Source: CAZZIZ01 sp964654535 (GTDB lineage Bacteria > Bacteroidota > Bacteroidia > Chitinophagales > UBA2359). From it: a DNA stretch of 19,815 nt. The position numbers and the translations under genes are program-made. Below the pieces are notes generated by a model. It had not been told where the DNA came from. It ran no database searches and was given only the letters and a program-made list of their open reading frames with translations. Position 1 is the stretch's first letter, and every line of letters begins with the position of its first letter. The stretch covers positions 1 through 19,815 of the forward strand of contig CAZZIZ010000043.1 of NCBI GenBank assembly GCA_964654535.1, written 5' to 3'. Below are positions 1 to 6,844 of the stretch, one piece after another.

Positions 1-59
1 GCTAAGGCTTTTCCTAAACCACTGGATACTCCGGTGATGAGCCAAATCTTCTTATTCAT
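1..59 (-). CDS. Short-chain dehydrogenase/reductase (SDR), N-terminal fragment
   Basis: The minus strand reads MNKKIWLITGVSSGLGKAL from an ATG at 57-59 and runs off the left edge. The TGVSSGLG stretch after a short hydrophobic strand is the TGxxxGxG dinucleotide-binding motif of classical SDR oxidoreductases, so an NAD(P)(H)-dependent dehydrogenase or reductase is likely. The substrate cannot be told because the catalytic Tyr-x-x-x-Lys region lies outside the window. It points the same way as the ribosomal cluster but is separated from it by the rplQ terminator and about 500 nt, so it should have its own promoter. Confidence 0.75.
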   Translation of the reverse strand, partial: MNKKIWLITGVSSGLGKAL

Positions 60-222
60 TCTTTAAGGTTTATGTTGTCTTAAGTCTTGCAAAGAAACAA
101 ATAACTCATATTAGCGTAAGGTCAACATCGCGATGAGATAGGTCGATTGGGCGTATTACTAGGACTCTAATTCGCACAAGGTAAACCTTTCGCCAAATGG
201 GATATCATTTAAGTAGCATAGC
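60..222. other. Intergenic region upstream of the SDR gene
   Basis: No supportable ORF is present. A perfect 10-bp palindrome, CATCGCGATG, lies at 126-135, about 67 nt upstream of the SDR start, and could be an operator. A small hairpin, AAGGT-AA-ACCTT, lies at 178-189. No good match to the TTG/TAnnTTTG promoter was found on the minus strand here. Confidence 0.4.
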
Positions 223-270
223 GTGGGGACTACAAGTCCCCCACTCTTTACAACCCGACTAAAGTCGGGT
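223..270. repeat. Pair of REP-like hairpins, left flank
   Basis: Two short palindromes sit in tandem. The first is GTGGGGACT (223-231), loop ACA, then AGTCCCCCAC (235-244), with one unpaired C. The second is ACCCGACT (253-260), loop AA, then AGTCGGGT (263-270), a perfect 8-bp stem. Both have a GACT/AGTC core next to the loop. This resembles the paired REP elements mobilised by REP-associated tyrosine transposases, and a RAYT gene lies at the other end of the window with its own hairpin pair. Genome copy number cannot be seen here. Confidence 0.6.
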
Positions 271-305
271 CGATTGGAACATTTCTCTCCATTTTTCTAA
301 GAAAC

Positions 306-467
306 GCGTGAGGGATAGAGGCGTTTGTGGAGCTCCTGTTGCTGAAGACAAGAAGTGCTCTTAGCTCCCTAGAGCTAGAGGAGCGCTTTGTCTGAAGCAG
401 CACAGAGCGACCGCCGACAGCCCGACCCCGAACTTGCTCCGCAGGAGCAGAAGTGAGTGGGGCACGC
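306..467 (+). ncRNA. Structured repeat element, left copy
   Basis: This element shares conserved blocks with an inverted copy at 18875-19043: GTGAGGGAT, AGCTCCTGTTG, CAGCACAGAGCGAC, GCCGA, AGCCCGACCC and GGGGCAC. Possible helices are the closing stem GCGTG (306-310) with CACGC (463-467), AGACAA (346-351) with TTGTCT (388-393), GTGCTC (355-360) with GAGCGC (381-386), AGCTC (363-367) with GAGCT (372-376), and GCTCC (436-440) with GGAGC (444-448). It looks like a widespread intergenic motif of Bacteroidota genomes and may belong to a known RNA family such as Flavo-1. That name is from memory and unverified. Whether it acts as RNA or DNA is not known. Confidence 0.55.
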
Positions 468-509
468 CCAGATGATTGATCTTATGCTTTTAAATTCTGA
501 CGCATTAAA

Positions 510-540
510 AAAGGGGCATTCAAAAAATAAATGCCCCTTT
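510..540 (-). terminator. Rho-independent terminator of the ribosomal cluster (after rplQ)
   Basis: On the minus strand, 23 nt after the rplQ stop, AAAGGGGCATT pairs perfectly with AATGCCCCTTT (11 bp, 9-nt loop) and runs into a T tract (TTTTTTAATG). It ends the 33-gene cluster. On the plus strand the same hairpin is followed by a weaker CTTCT tract, so it might also stop plus-strand transcription from the left structured element. Confidence 0.93.
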
Positions 541-563
541 CTTCTATAATCGGTTATTACTGT

Positions 564-1127
564 TTATTCCGTTGGCGTATCGGCTGCTGCGTCTTTTGCC
601 GCGTCTGCAGCATCACTAGCTGCGTCTTTTGCAACATCTTTAGCTTCGGCCTTTGCTTCTGCTACGTCAGTTTCTTCCGCCTTTACTACTTCTTTCTTCT
701 TCGTAGTCTTTTTCTTTCTACTACGACGGCTTTTCTTCTTAGCCGGCTTAGCATCTTTGAGCATTAACTCGTTGTAATCTACTAACTCGATTATTGCCAT
801 TTCGGTTGCGTCACTTTGACGGAAACCCAACTTGATGATGCGTGTGTATCCGCCTGGACGATCAGCTATCTTGCTTCCTATCTCGCCGAACAATTCGGTT
901 ACCGCATTTTTGCTCTGCAAGTACTTGAATACTTGACGGCGCTGATGGGTATCGTCTTTCTTACCGCGGGTTAAGATTGGTTCTACGTATACGCGAAGCG
1001 CTTTGGCTTTTGCCAATGTCGTTTTAATACGCTTGTGCTCTATGAGCGAACAAGCCATATTGCTCATCATCGCTTTTCTGTGCGATGAGGTACGACCTAA
1101 GTGATTAAATTTCTTTCCGTGTCTCAT
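564..1127 (-). CDS. rplQ: 50S ribosomal protein L17
   Basis: L17 is a large-subunit protein that binds 23S rRNA near the exit-tunnel side. The N-terminus has the family signature MRHGKKFNHLGR and then LIEHKRIKTTLAKAKALR. The conserved core covers about residues 1-125. The remaining 60 or so residues are an extra tail: first a Lys/Arg block (KPAKKKSRRSRKKKTTKKK), then an Ala/Asp/Lys/Glu-rich stretch with repeated DAA/KDA units. The 187-residue length exceeds the usual 115-130. It is the last gene of the cluster, 29 nt after rpoA and directly followed by a strong terminator. Confidence 0.97.
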   Translation of the reverse strand: MRHGKKFNHLGRTSSHRKAMMSNMACSLIEHKRIKTTLAKAKALRVYVEPILTRGKKDDTHQRRQVFKYLQSKNAVTELFGEIGSKIADRPGGYTRIIKLGFRQSDATEMAIIELVDYNELMLKDAKPAKKKSRRSRKKKTTKKKEVVKAEETDVAEAKAEAKDVAKDAASDAADAAKDAAADTPTE

Positions 1128-1156
1128 TACTGAAATTTTTGTTCTTAGGGCTTAGC

Positions 1157-2158
1157 CTAACTTTCTTCGTCTAGTTTGTACTTCGATAGATCCATTCCAA
1201 AAGACAAGCCTTTGTCGATTACCATTTGCTCTATCTCTAACAAAGACTTCTTACCGAAGTTTCTGAATTTGATCAATGAGTTGGTATCGTACTTAACTAG
1301 CTCGCCTAGTGTGTTGATTTTTGCCGCTTTCAAGCAGTTGTAGGCACGCACTGAAAGGTCTAGGTCTTCCAATGATGTCTTCAATAGCTTACGCATATGT
1401 AGGATGTGCTCATCCACGATGTCTTCAGTCTGATCGGTATGCGTATCAAAGGCGATGTTCTCGTCTGAGATAAGCATTAGGTGCTGAATCATAATCTTAG
1501 AAGCTTCTTTGATGGCTTCTTCTGGGTGGATGGTTCCGTCGGTTTTGATCTCGATGATCAACTTCTCGTAATCTGTTTTCTGCTCTACCCTTGTGTTCTC
1601 TACGTGGTAGCGAACATTTTTGATAGGAGTGAATATAGAATCGATAGGGATGTAACCAATCGGTGCATCTTTTAGTTTGTTCTCATCTGCAGAAACATAA
1701 CCTCTACCCTTCTCCACACTTAGTTCTAACTCTAAGCTGATAGATGGGTCCATTGTACAGATAACTAAATCTGGGTTGGTTACTTTGAAAGAGCTTGAGA
1801 AGCTTTCGATATCTCCTGCTAGCAGCTCTTCTTTATTGCTGATGGTGATGAATAGTTTCTCGTTTGAAGAATCTTCTCCGTCGATTAACTTTTTGAAACG
1901 TACTTGTTTCAGGTTCAATACGATCTCGGTTACATCTTCTAATACACCTGGTATTGAAGCGAACTCGTGATCTACGCCATTGATTTTAATAGCGGTTATG
2001 GCATATCCTTCTAGTGAAGAAAGGAGGATACGACGCAATGCATTTCCAACTGTAACTCCGAAGCCTGGCTCTAGTGGTTTGAATTCAAAGAGGCCTTCGA
2101 AATCCGTAGATTTCTGCATTAATATTTTATCTGGTTTTTGAAAGCTTAATATTGCCAT
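1157..2158 (-). CDS. rpoA: DNA-directed RNA polymerase subunit alpha
   Basis: The alpha subunit dimerises to scaffold RNA polymerase assembly, and its C-terminal domain contacts UP-element DNA and activators. The length of 333 residues is normal. The N-terminal domain carries VGNALRRILLSS (about 37-48), the dimerisation and beta-contact helix. The C-terminal domain (about 260-325) reads LSVRAYNCLKAAKINTLGEL, then NFGKKSLLEI, with the Arg, Asn and Lys positions that contact the DNA minor groove in the E. coli homologue. It lies 43 nt after rpsD and 29 nt before rplQ, the standard alpha-operon position. Confidence 0.98.
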   Translation of the reverse strand: MAILSFQKPDKILMQKSTDFEGLFEFKPLEPGFGVTVGNALRRILLSSLEGYAITAIKINGVDHEFASIPGVLEDVTEIVLNLKQVRFKKLIDGEDSSNEKLFITISNKEELLAGDIESFSSSFKVTNPDLVICTMDPSISLELELSVEKGRGYVSADENKLKDAPIGYIPIDSIFTPIKNVRYHVENTRVEQKTDYEKLIIEIKTDGTIHPEEAIKEASKIMIQHLMLISDENIAFDTHTDQTEDIVDEHILHMRKLLKTSLEDLDLSVRAYNCLKAAKINTLGELVKYDTNSLIKFRNFGKKSLLEIEQMVIDKGLSFGMDLSKYKLDEES

Positions 2159-2201
2159 TCAATAAGTGTTTTTAATGTTTGAAAAATATTATTCCTGAGG
2201 A

Positions 2202-2807
2202 TTACTTAGAGTACAACTCGACGATGAGCTGCTCATTGATGTTCTCAGGAATTTCCTCTCTCTCAGGTACGTTCAGGTATGTACCTACAAGTGTTTTATC
2301 GTCCATTTCAACCCAAGGGTATTTTTTACCCTTCTGAGCTAAAGCTTTATTGATTACTTCTAGGCTTTTTGATTTTTCGCGTACTTCGATTTGATCACCT
2401 GCTCTCAGCATAGCTGAAGGAATGTTGGTGATAACGCCATTCACTCTAATGTGTTTGTGATTGACCAATTGTCTTGCTGCACGACGACTTGCTGCCAGTC
2501 CCATACGGAACACAACGTTGTCCAGACGTGATTCAAGTGCTTGCAAAAGGTTTACCCCGGTGATACCTTCTTGACGATTTGATTTTTCAAACAGGTTACG
2601 GAATTGACGCTCCAACACACCATAGGTGTGTTTCGCCTTTTGCTTTTCTTTTAACTGAACCGAGTAATCGGATGCTTTCTTTCTTCTCCTTGAGTTGCCG
2701 TGTTGGCCAGGAGGATAGTTTCTTCTTTCGAAACTTTTGTCATAACCGAAAATTGCTTCTCCGAATTTTCGGCTGATCTTGGTCTTGGGACCTCTATATC
2801 TTGCCAT
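2202..2807 (-). CDS. rpsD: 30S ribosomal protein S4
   Basis: S4 is a primary 16S rRNA-binding protein that nucleates 30S body assembly, and in several bacteria it represses translation of its own operon. The sequence opens MARYRGPKTKISRKFGE and has the S4 RNA-binding domain around residues 92-160, with LDNVVFRMGLAASRRAARQL and VNHKHIRVNG. At 201 residues it is full length. The PPGQHG motif near residue 32 is typical of S4, and the zinc-binding cysteines of some S4 forms are absent. It is preceded by the longest gap within the cluster (71 nt), which holds a possible stem-loop. Confidence 0.98.
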   Translation of the reverse strand: MARYRGPKTKISRKFGEAIFGYDKSFERRNYPPGQHGNSRRRKKASDYSVQLKEKQKAKHTYGVLERQFRNLFEKSNRQEGITGVNLLQALESRLDNVVFRMGLAASRRAARQLVNHKHIRVNGVITNIPSAMLRAGDQIEVREKSKSLEVINKALAQKGKKYPWVEMDDKTLVGTYLNVPEREEIPENINEQLIVELYSK

Positions 2808-2825
2808 AGTAAACCATCTGTTTTA

Positions 2826-2860
2826 TATCGTCCGACCCTGGTTCACGGTAGGCGGCGATA
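2826..2860 (-). promoter_or_regulatory. Candidate stem-loop in the rpsK-rpsD gap
   Basis: In the 71-nt gap before rpsD the outer strands TATCG and CGATA pair (5 bp), followed inward by CCG/CGG and ACC/GGT, with a 1-nt and a 3-nt bulge and a 9-nt loop. Other gaps in the cluster are at most 43 nt and mostly under 20. A structured, unusually long spacer just upstream of the S4 gene could be an S4 translational operator. No known S4-site consensus was recognised, so the role is inferred from position and pairing only. Confidence 0.4.
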
Positions 2861-2878
2861 ATATTTAAAAAATTAGTT

Positions 2879-3265
2879 TTAGACTCTTCTCTTCTTCGGA
2901 GGGCGACATCCGTTGTGCGGTAATGGTGTAACATCATTGATGATGGTTACTTCTATACCTGAATTGTTAATGGTTCTGATAGCTGACTCACGGCCAGATC
3001 CTGGTCCTTTAACAAACACTTCGCATTTACGCATTCCTGCATCATAAGCAACTTGGGCTGCGCTAGTCGCAGCAACCTGAGCAGCATATGGAGTGTTTTT
3101 CTTAGATCCTCTGAATCCCGCTTTTCCAGCAGAACCCCAAGAGATCACATCACCATTCATATTGGTCAAAGTGATGATGATATTGTTAAAGCTGGCTTGG
3201 ATGAAGGCTTTGCCTTCAGTACCAACTTGTACATTTCGTTTCTTTCCTGATTTCTTTCCAGCCAT
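2879..3265 (-). CDS. rpsK: 30S ribosomal protein S11
   Basis: S11 binds the 16S rRNA platform and helps shape the mRNA path at the E site. The family pattern is complete: NNIIITLTNMNGDVISWGSAGKAGFRGSKK, given here in part, then TPYAAQVAA, KCEVFVKGPGSGRESAIR and the basic C-terminus NGCRPPKKRRV. The 128-residue length is normal. It starts 6 nt after rpsM and ends 71 nt before rpsD. Confidence 0.98.
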   Translation of the reverse strand: MAGKKSGKKRNVQVGTEGKAFIQASFNNIIITLTNMNGDVISWGSAGKAGFRGSKKNTPYAAQVAATSAAQVAYDAGMRKCEVFVKGPGSGRESAIRTINNSGIEVTIINDVTPLPHNGCRPPKKRRV

Positions 3266-3271
3266 CTTATA

Positions 3272-3646
3272 TTATTTAACAGCTTTTTTCTTACCTGCGA
3301 CTGTCTTCTTTCTACCTTTTCTAGTACGTGCGTTGGTTTGAGTTTGTTGTCCTCTAACCGGCAATCCTTTTCTGTGACGAATGCCACGGTAAGAACCGAT
3401 ATCCATTAGACGCTTGATGCTCATTTGAACTTCGGTACGCAATGCACCTTCTACTTTCATTTCACCAATTACCTCACGGATTTTAGTGATGTCATCATCG
3501 TTCCACTCAGACACTTTTTTGTTGTGGTCTATAGACCCTTGGTCTAGAATGTTTTTAGCGGTTGTGTTACCAATACCATAGATGTAGGTAAGCCCGATGC
3601 TTCCTTTCTTATTCTTTGGTAAATCAACTCCTGATATCCTTGCCAT
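3272..3646 (-). CDS. rpsM: 30S ribosomal protein S13
   Basis: S13 sits in the head of the small subunit and contacts the P-site tRNA and the large subunit (bridges B1a/B1b). The sequence starts MARISGVDLPKNKK, has the helix-two-turn-helix region YIYGIGNTTAKNIL, the signature RGIRHRKGLPVRGQ (around residues 90-103), and a basic tail ending KKTVAGKKKAVK. At 124 residues it is full length. It begins 3 nt after the rpmJ stop. Confidence 0.98.
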   Translation of the reverse strand: MARISGVDLPKNKKGSIGLTYIYGIGNTTAKNILDQGSIDHNKKVSEWNDDDITKIREVIGEMKVEGALRTEVQMSIKRLMDIGSYRGIRHRKGLPVRGQQTQTNARTRKGRKKTVAGKKKAVK

Positions 3647-3649
3647 ATC

Positions 3650-3766
3650 TTAACCTTGTCTTTGTTTAAAACGTGGGTTCTTCTTGTTGATGACGTAAAG
3701 TCTTCCTTTGCGACGCACGATTTTACAATCTGCTGAACGCTTCTTTATTGATGTTCTTACTTTCAT
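3650..3766 (-). CDS. rpmJ: 50S ribosomal protein L36 (zinc-independent form)
   Basis: The minus strand encodes a 38-residue protein starting MKVRTSIKKRSADCKIVRRK and ending NPRFKQRQG. This is the smallest large-subunit protein and binds 23S rRNA. Only one cysteine (Cys14) remains of the four-ligand zinc site of the classical L36, so this is the C-minus type. It lies 10 nt after infA and 3 nt before rpsM, which is its usual place. The gene is easy to miss because of its length. Confidence 0.96.
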   Translation of the reverse strand: MKVRTSIKKRSADCKIVRRKGRLYVINKKNPRFKQRQG

Positions 3767-3776
3767 TGGTCATCGT

Positions 3777-3995
3777 TTATTTGTACCGATAAGTTATTCT
3801 TCCTTTCGAGAGATCATAAGGAGACATTTCAATAGCTACCTTATCACCTGGCAAAATTCTTATGTAGTGCATTCTCATCTTTCCAGCTATGTGAGAAAGG
3901 ACTTCGTGTCCGTTCTCTAGCCTTACACGAAACTGGGCATTGCCCAATGCTTCGATGACAACGCCATCTTGTTTAATTAATTCCTGTTTTGCCAT
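3777..3995 (-). CDS. infA: Translation initiation factor IF-1
   Basis: IF-1 occupies the A site of the 30S subunit during initiation and supports IF-2 and IF-3. The 72-residue protein is a single S1-like OB fold: KQDGVVIEALGNAQFRVRLENG, given here in part, then VLSHIAGKMRMHYIRILPGDKV, also in part, and a C-terminus SKGRITYRYK. This matches the family in length and motif. It is the first gene after an internal promoter, with the start codon about 14 nt from the likely transcription start, and precedes rpmJ by 10 nt. Confidence 0.98.
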   Translation of the reverse strand: MAKQELIKQDGVVIEALGNAQFRVRLENGHEVLSHIAGKMRMHYIRILPGDKVAIEMSPYDLSKGRITYRYK

Positions 3996-4013
3996 TTACG
4001 TAAAAAAGAGCCG

Positions 4014-4044
4014 CAAAAGTAAGGAATTAAAGGACTTCTGACAA
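4014..4044 (-). promoter_or_regulatory. Internal promoter for infA-rpmJ and the alpha genes
   Basis: On the minus strand TTG (4044-4042) is followed after exactly 20 nt by TACTTTTG (4021-4014). This fits the Bacteroidota primary sigma consensus TTG-N19/21-TAnnTTTG and has the same -7 octamer and spacing as the promoter in front of rpsL. The -33 part overlaps the 3' end of map. Transcription should start near 4009, leaving a very short leader of roughly 14 nt before infA. Confidence 0.75.
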
Positions 4045-4824
4045 GTTAGAGTTGCTTCTTATTGCCTCTTCGAGCCACTCAAAAGTGGTCAAAATGTCAG
4101 CTTTTTCGTCTCTAACCACGATAGTATGCTCATAATGGGCTGAAGGCTGCTCATCTTGGGTGATTATGGTCCATCCATCGTCTTCCATGACCACTTTCCT
4201 TGTTCCCATATTAATCATTGGCTCGATGGCTATAACCAGCCCATTTTGCAGTTTGAGGCCTGTTCCTTTCCTCCCGAAATTGGGTACTTCTGGGCTTTCG
4301 TGCAGTTCCCTGCCTATTCCGTGCCCCACTAGCTCTCTCACTACACCATATCCTTCCTGCTCAGCATGTCTCTGGATAGCACTGGATATATCTCCAATCT
4401 TATTCCCTTTTACTGCTTGCTCGATTCCTTTATATAAACTCTCCTTAGTTACTCTAAGGAGTTTCATTTTATCGGCTGGAATTTCTCCTACGATATACGT
4501 ATAGGCTTGATCTCCATAAAAGTCGTTGATGACCACACCACAATCGACTGAAAGGATATCGCCTTCTTCTATAACTCGTTTGCCCGGCATACCATGAACG
4601 ACCTCTTCGTTACTAGAAATGCAAAGTGTATATGGAAAGCCTCGGTAATCTTTGAATCCTGGAATGGCTCCGACGGAGCGAATAAAATCTTCTGCGATTC
4701 CGTCTAGTTCTAGGGTAGTCATACCCGGACGAATCTCTTTTGCCAAGGCCTCGTGTGTTCTTGAGACGATGTGACAACTCTGTCGCATCAACTCAACTTC
4801 CTCGTCGGTCTTGTAATAGATCAT
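4027..4824 (-). CDS. map: Type I methionine aminopeptidase
   Basis: The enzyme removes the initiator methionine from nascent proteins in the cytoplasm and works at the ribosome after deformylation. All catalytic residues are visible: His77 in VVHGMP, the metal ligands Asp94 (VDCG) and Asp105 (YGDQAYTY), His168 (VGHGIG), Glu201 (AIEPM) and Glu232 (YEHT). At 265 residues it is the short type I form without a zinc-finger extension. It sits 5 nt after secY and before infA, an arrangement also common in Gram-positive bacteria, here without adk. Confidence 0.97.
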   Translation of the reverse strand: MIYYKTDEEVELMRQSCHIVSRTHEALAKEIRPGMTTLELDGIAEDFIRSVGAIPGFKDYRGFPYTLCISSNEEVVHGMPGKRVIEEGDILSVDCGVVINDFYGDQAYTYIVGEIPADKMKLLRVTKESLYKGIEQAVKGNKIGDISSAIQRHAEQEGYGVVRELVGHGIGRELHESPEVPNFGRKGTGLKLQNGLVIAIEPMINMGTRKVVMEDDGWTIITQDEQPSAHYEHTIVVRDEKADILTTFEWLEEAIRSNSNLSEVL

Positions 4825-4829
4825 TTAGA

Positions 4830-6176
4830 CTAGACTGGTGCTCCTACTGCGCCTCGTCTTCCTTTGATACGCGTGCCGCCTTTCATTAATCCATCATAGT
4901 GACGCATTAGTAAGTGGCTCTCGATTTGCTGCAATGTATCTAGTACAACCGCAACAAGAATCAATAGAGAAGTACCTCCGAAGAATTGCGAGAATTCTAA
5001 GTTCACACCAGCAGCACCAGCGAAAACAGGAAGTATTGCTATCAGAGCAAGGAAGATTGAACCCGGTAGGGTAATCTTTGAAAGGATATTATCTACGAAA
5101 TCAGCGGTTTTGTTTCCTGGCTTTACCCCTGGAATAAATCCTCCATTACGCTTCATATTGTCCGCCATTTCTGTTGGGTTTATGATAAGCGCTGTATAGA
5201 AATAGGTGAATAGAACCACCATTAAGAAGAATATCGCATTGTACCAGAACGAGTAATAGTATGCTCCAGAAGCTAAACTGGCGCCCATTGCTGAATCTGG
5301 GAAGAACTGTCCAAAGAGTGATGGTATAAACATCAAGGCTTGAGCAAAGATGATTGGCATAACTCCAGAAGCATTCACTTTAAGAGGAATGTACTGACGC
5401 ACACCACCAAACTGACGGTTGCCTACAATACGCTTAGCATATTGTACAGGAATCTTTCTTACTCCTTGTACTAGTAAAATGGTTACGAAAACAATTGCTA
5501 CCAAAATGGCCATCTCGATGATGAAGAAGATGATTCCTCCTCCAGCACCAGCCATTTTCTGGCTGAATTCTGCTAACAATGAATAAGGCAAACGAGCGAT
5601 GATACCAATCATGATGATTAAAGAAATACCATTACCGATTCCTCTATCGGTGATTTTCTCACCCAACCACATACAGAATATTGTTCCTGCGGTCAATACA
5701 ATCATTGTCGATAGACCGAACAAGAATGTGCTTTGCAAAACAATAGCTCCACCTGCCTGAGATTTCAAGTAAGTGATATATCCAATCGCCTGTACTGCAG
5801 TAACAACAACAGTTAAGTAACGAGTGATTTGAGTAATACGTTTACGTCCACTTTCACCTTCCTTCTGCATTTTCTGGAAATACGGAACTGCCAGTGTTAA
5901 AAGTTGCATCGCAATAGATGCCGAGATATATGGCATAATTCCCAAAGCAAAAACAGATGCTCTGGTAAATGAACCTCCTACGAACATGTTTAATAGTCCG
6001 AGTAAGCCAGAATTACCTTGTGACTGTAATTGCCCTAAAGCCGTTGGGTCTATACCTGGAATTACGATAAATGAACCAATCCGGTATATAAGGATAAGCG
6101 CAAGGGTGTAGAGGATCTTATTTCTAAGTTCTTCTATTCGCCAAATGTTCTTCAGTGTATCAAGGAACCCTTTCAT
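4830..6176 (-). CDS. secY: Protein translocase subunit SecY
   Basis: SecY forms the membrane channel for Sec-dependent protein export and membrane insertion, with SecE and SecG. The 448-residue protein has about ten hydrophobic segments. Family motifs include the N-terminal ELRNKILYTLALILIYRIGS (TM1), GIMPYISASIAMQLL, the loop RGIGNGISLII, GNRQFGGVRQYIPLK (given in part), and NPTEMADNMKRNGGFIPGVK before the cytoplasmic loop that contacts the ribosome and SecA. The C-terminus is basic (GTRIKGRRG). It follows rplO by 15 nt, the classical spc-operon position. Confidence 0.98.
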   Translation of the reverse strand: MKGFLDTLKNIWRIEELRNKILYTLALILIYRIGSFIVIPGIDPTALGQLQSQGNSGLLGLLNMFVGGSFTRASVFALGIMPYISASIAMQLLTLAVPYFQKMQKEGESGRKRITQITRYLTVVVTAVQAIGYITYLKSQAGGAIVLQSTFLFGLSTMIVLTAGTIFCMWLGEKITDRGIGNGISLIIMIGIIARLPYSLLAEFSQKMAGAGGGIIFFIIEMAILVAIVFVTILLVQGVRKIPVQYAKRIVGNRQFGGVRQYIPLKVNASGVMPIIFAQALMFIPSLFGQFFPDSAMGASLASGAYYYSFWYNAIFFLMVVLFTYFYTALIINPTEMADNMKRNGGFIPGVKPGNKTADFVDNILSKITLPGSIFLALIAILPVFAGAAGVNLEFSQFFGGTSLLILVAVVLDTLQQIESHLLMRHYDGLMKGGTRIKGRRGAVGAPV

Positions 6177-6191
6177 TGGGGATTTTTAATT

Positions 6192-6641
6192 CTAAACTAA
6201 TTCTAGGTTACTTCCGCTCGCGGTAATCTTCGTCTTTGAAGTCTCGCTCGCTTTGTGCGCTTTTAAAGTCACTTTAGACTTTAACTCGCCACGACCCAAT
6301 ATCTTCAATTTATCCTTCTTCCGCACGATTTTTTTCTCACTTAGTGTGTCTATACTAATCTCAGTAAGCTTGTGCTTTTCTACTAAAGACTGTATATCAT
6401 CGAGATTTAGTGCTACATATTCAACACGATTCGGGCTTTTGAAGCCTCTTTTTGGGATACGACGTTGTAAAGGCATTTGCCCACCTTCGAAAGCACGCTT
6501 ACGAGACCAACCAGAACGAGACTTAGCCCCTTTGTGACCACGTGTAGCGGTACCACCCTTGCCAGTTCCCTGACCGCGACCAATTCTTTTCTTTCCTTTT
6601 TTAACCGAGCCTGCGGCTGGTTTTAAATTATGTAACTCCAT
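6192..6641 (-). CDS. rplO: 50S ribosomal protein L15
   Basis: L15 is a late-assembling 23S rRNA-binding protein. Its glycine- and arginine-rich N-terminal extension (GRGQGTGKGGTATRGHKGAK, then GWSRKRAFEGGQMPLQRRIP) threads into the rRNA, and the globular C-terminal half (about residues 70-149) carries KIVRKKDKLKILGRGELKSK. The 149-residue length is normal. It starts 2 nt after the rpmD stop. Confidence 0.98.
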   Translation of the reverse strand: MELHNLKPAAGSVKKGKKRIGRGQGTGKGGTATRGHKGAKSRSGWSRKRAFEGGQMPLQRRIPKRGFKSPNRVEYVALNLDDIQSLVEKHKLTEISIDTLSEKKIVRKKDKLKILGRGELKSKVTLKAHKASETSKTKITASGSNLELV

Positions 6642-6643
6642 AA

Positions 6644-6823
6644 CTATAGTTCTTCAACTTTTACAAGGTGCGCCACTTTCTTGATCATACCATGGATCTG
6701 AGGCGTCGCTTCTTTCTCAACTGACATATTGATACGTCGCAAACCCAGTGCCACCATTGTAGCTTTCTGCTTCTTAGGACGATCGATTACGCTTTTTACC
6801 TGTGTGATTTTCACCTTTGACAT
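6644..6823 (-). CDS. rpmD: 50S ribosomal protein L30
   Basis: The minus strand between rpsE and rplO encodes a 59-residue protein, beginning MSKVKITQVKSVIDRPKKQK and containing LGLRRIN and HGMIKKVAHLV. This is the compact bacterial L30, a 5S/23S-region protein with a ferredoxin-like fold. The length matches the family (about 58-60). It starts 21 nt after rpsE and stops 2 nt before the rplO start, as expected for the spc order rpsE-rpmD-rplO. Confidence 0.96.
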   Translation of the reverse strand: MSKVKITQVKSVIDRPKKQKATMVALGLRRINMSVEKEATPQIHGMIKKVAHLVKVEEL

Positions 6824-6844
6824 AACAGTCTATTTTTTATCGGC

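Noticed and set aside
223..270. CRISPR-like repeat
   Set aside because: There are only two palindromes, of different sequence, with no regular spacers and no cas genes.
531..767. Plus-strand open frame opposite the rplQ tail
   Set aside because: It is antisense to L17 and gives a Cys/Phe-rich product without any family likeness. The other plus-strand frames across the cluster are equally shadows of the ribosomal genes.
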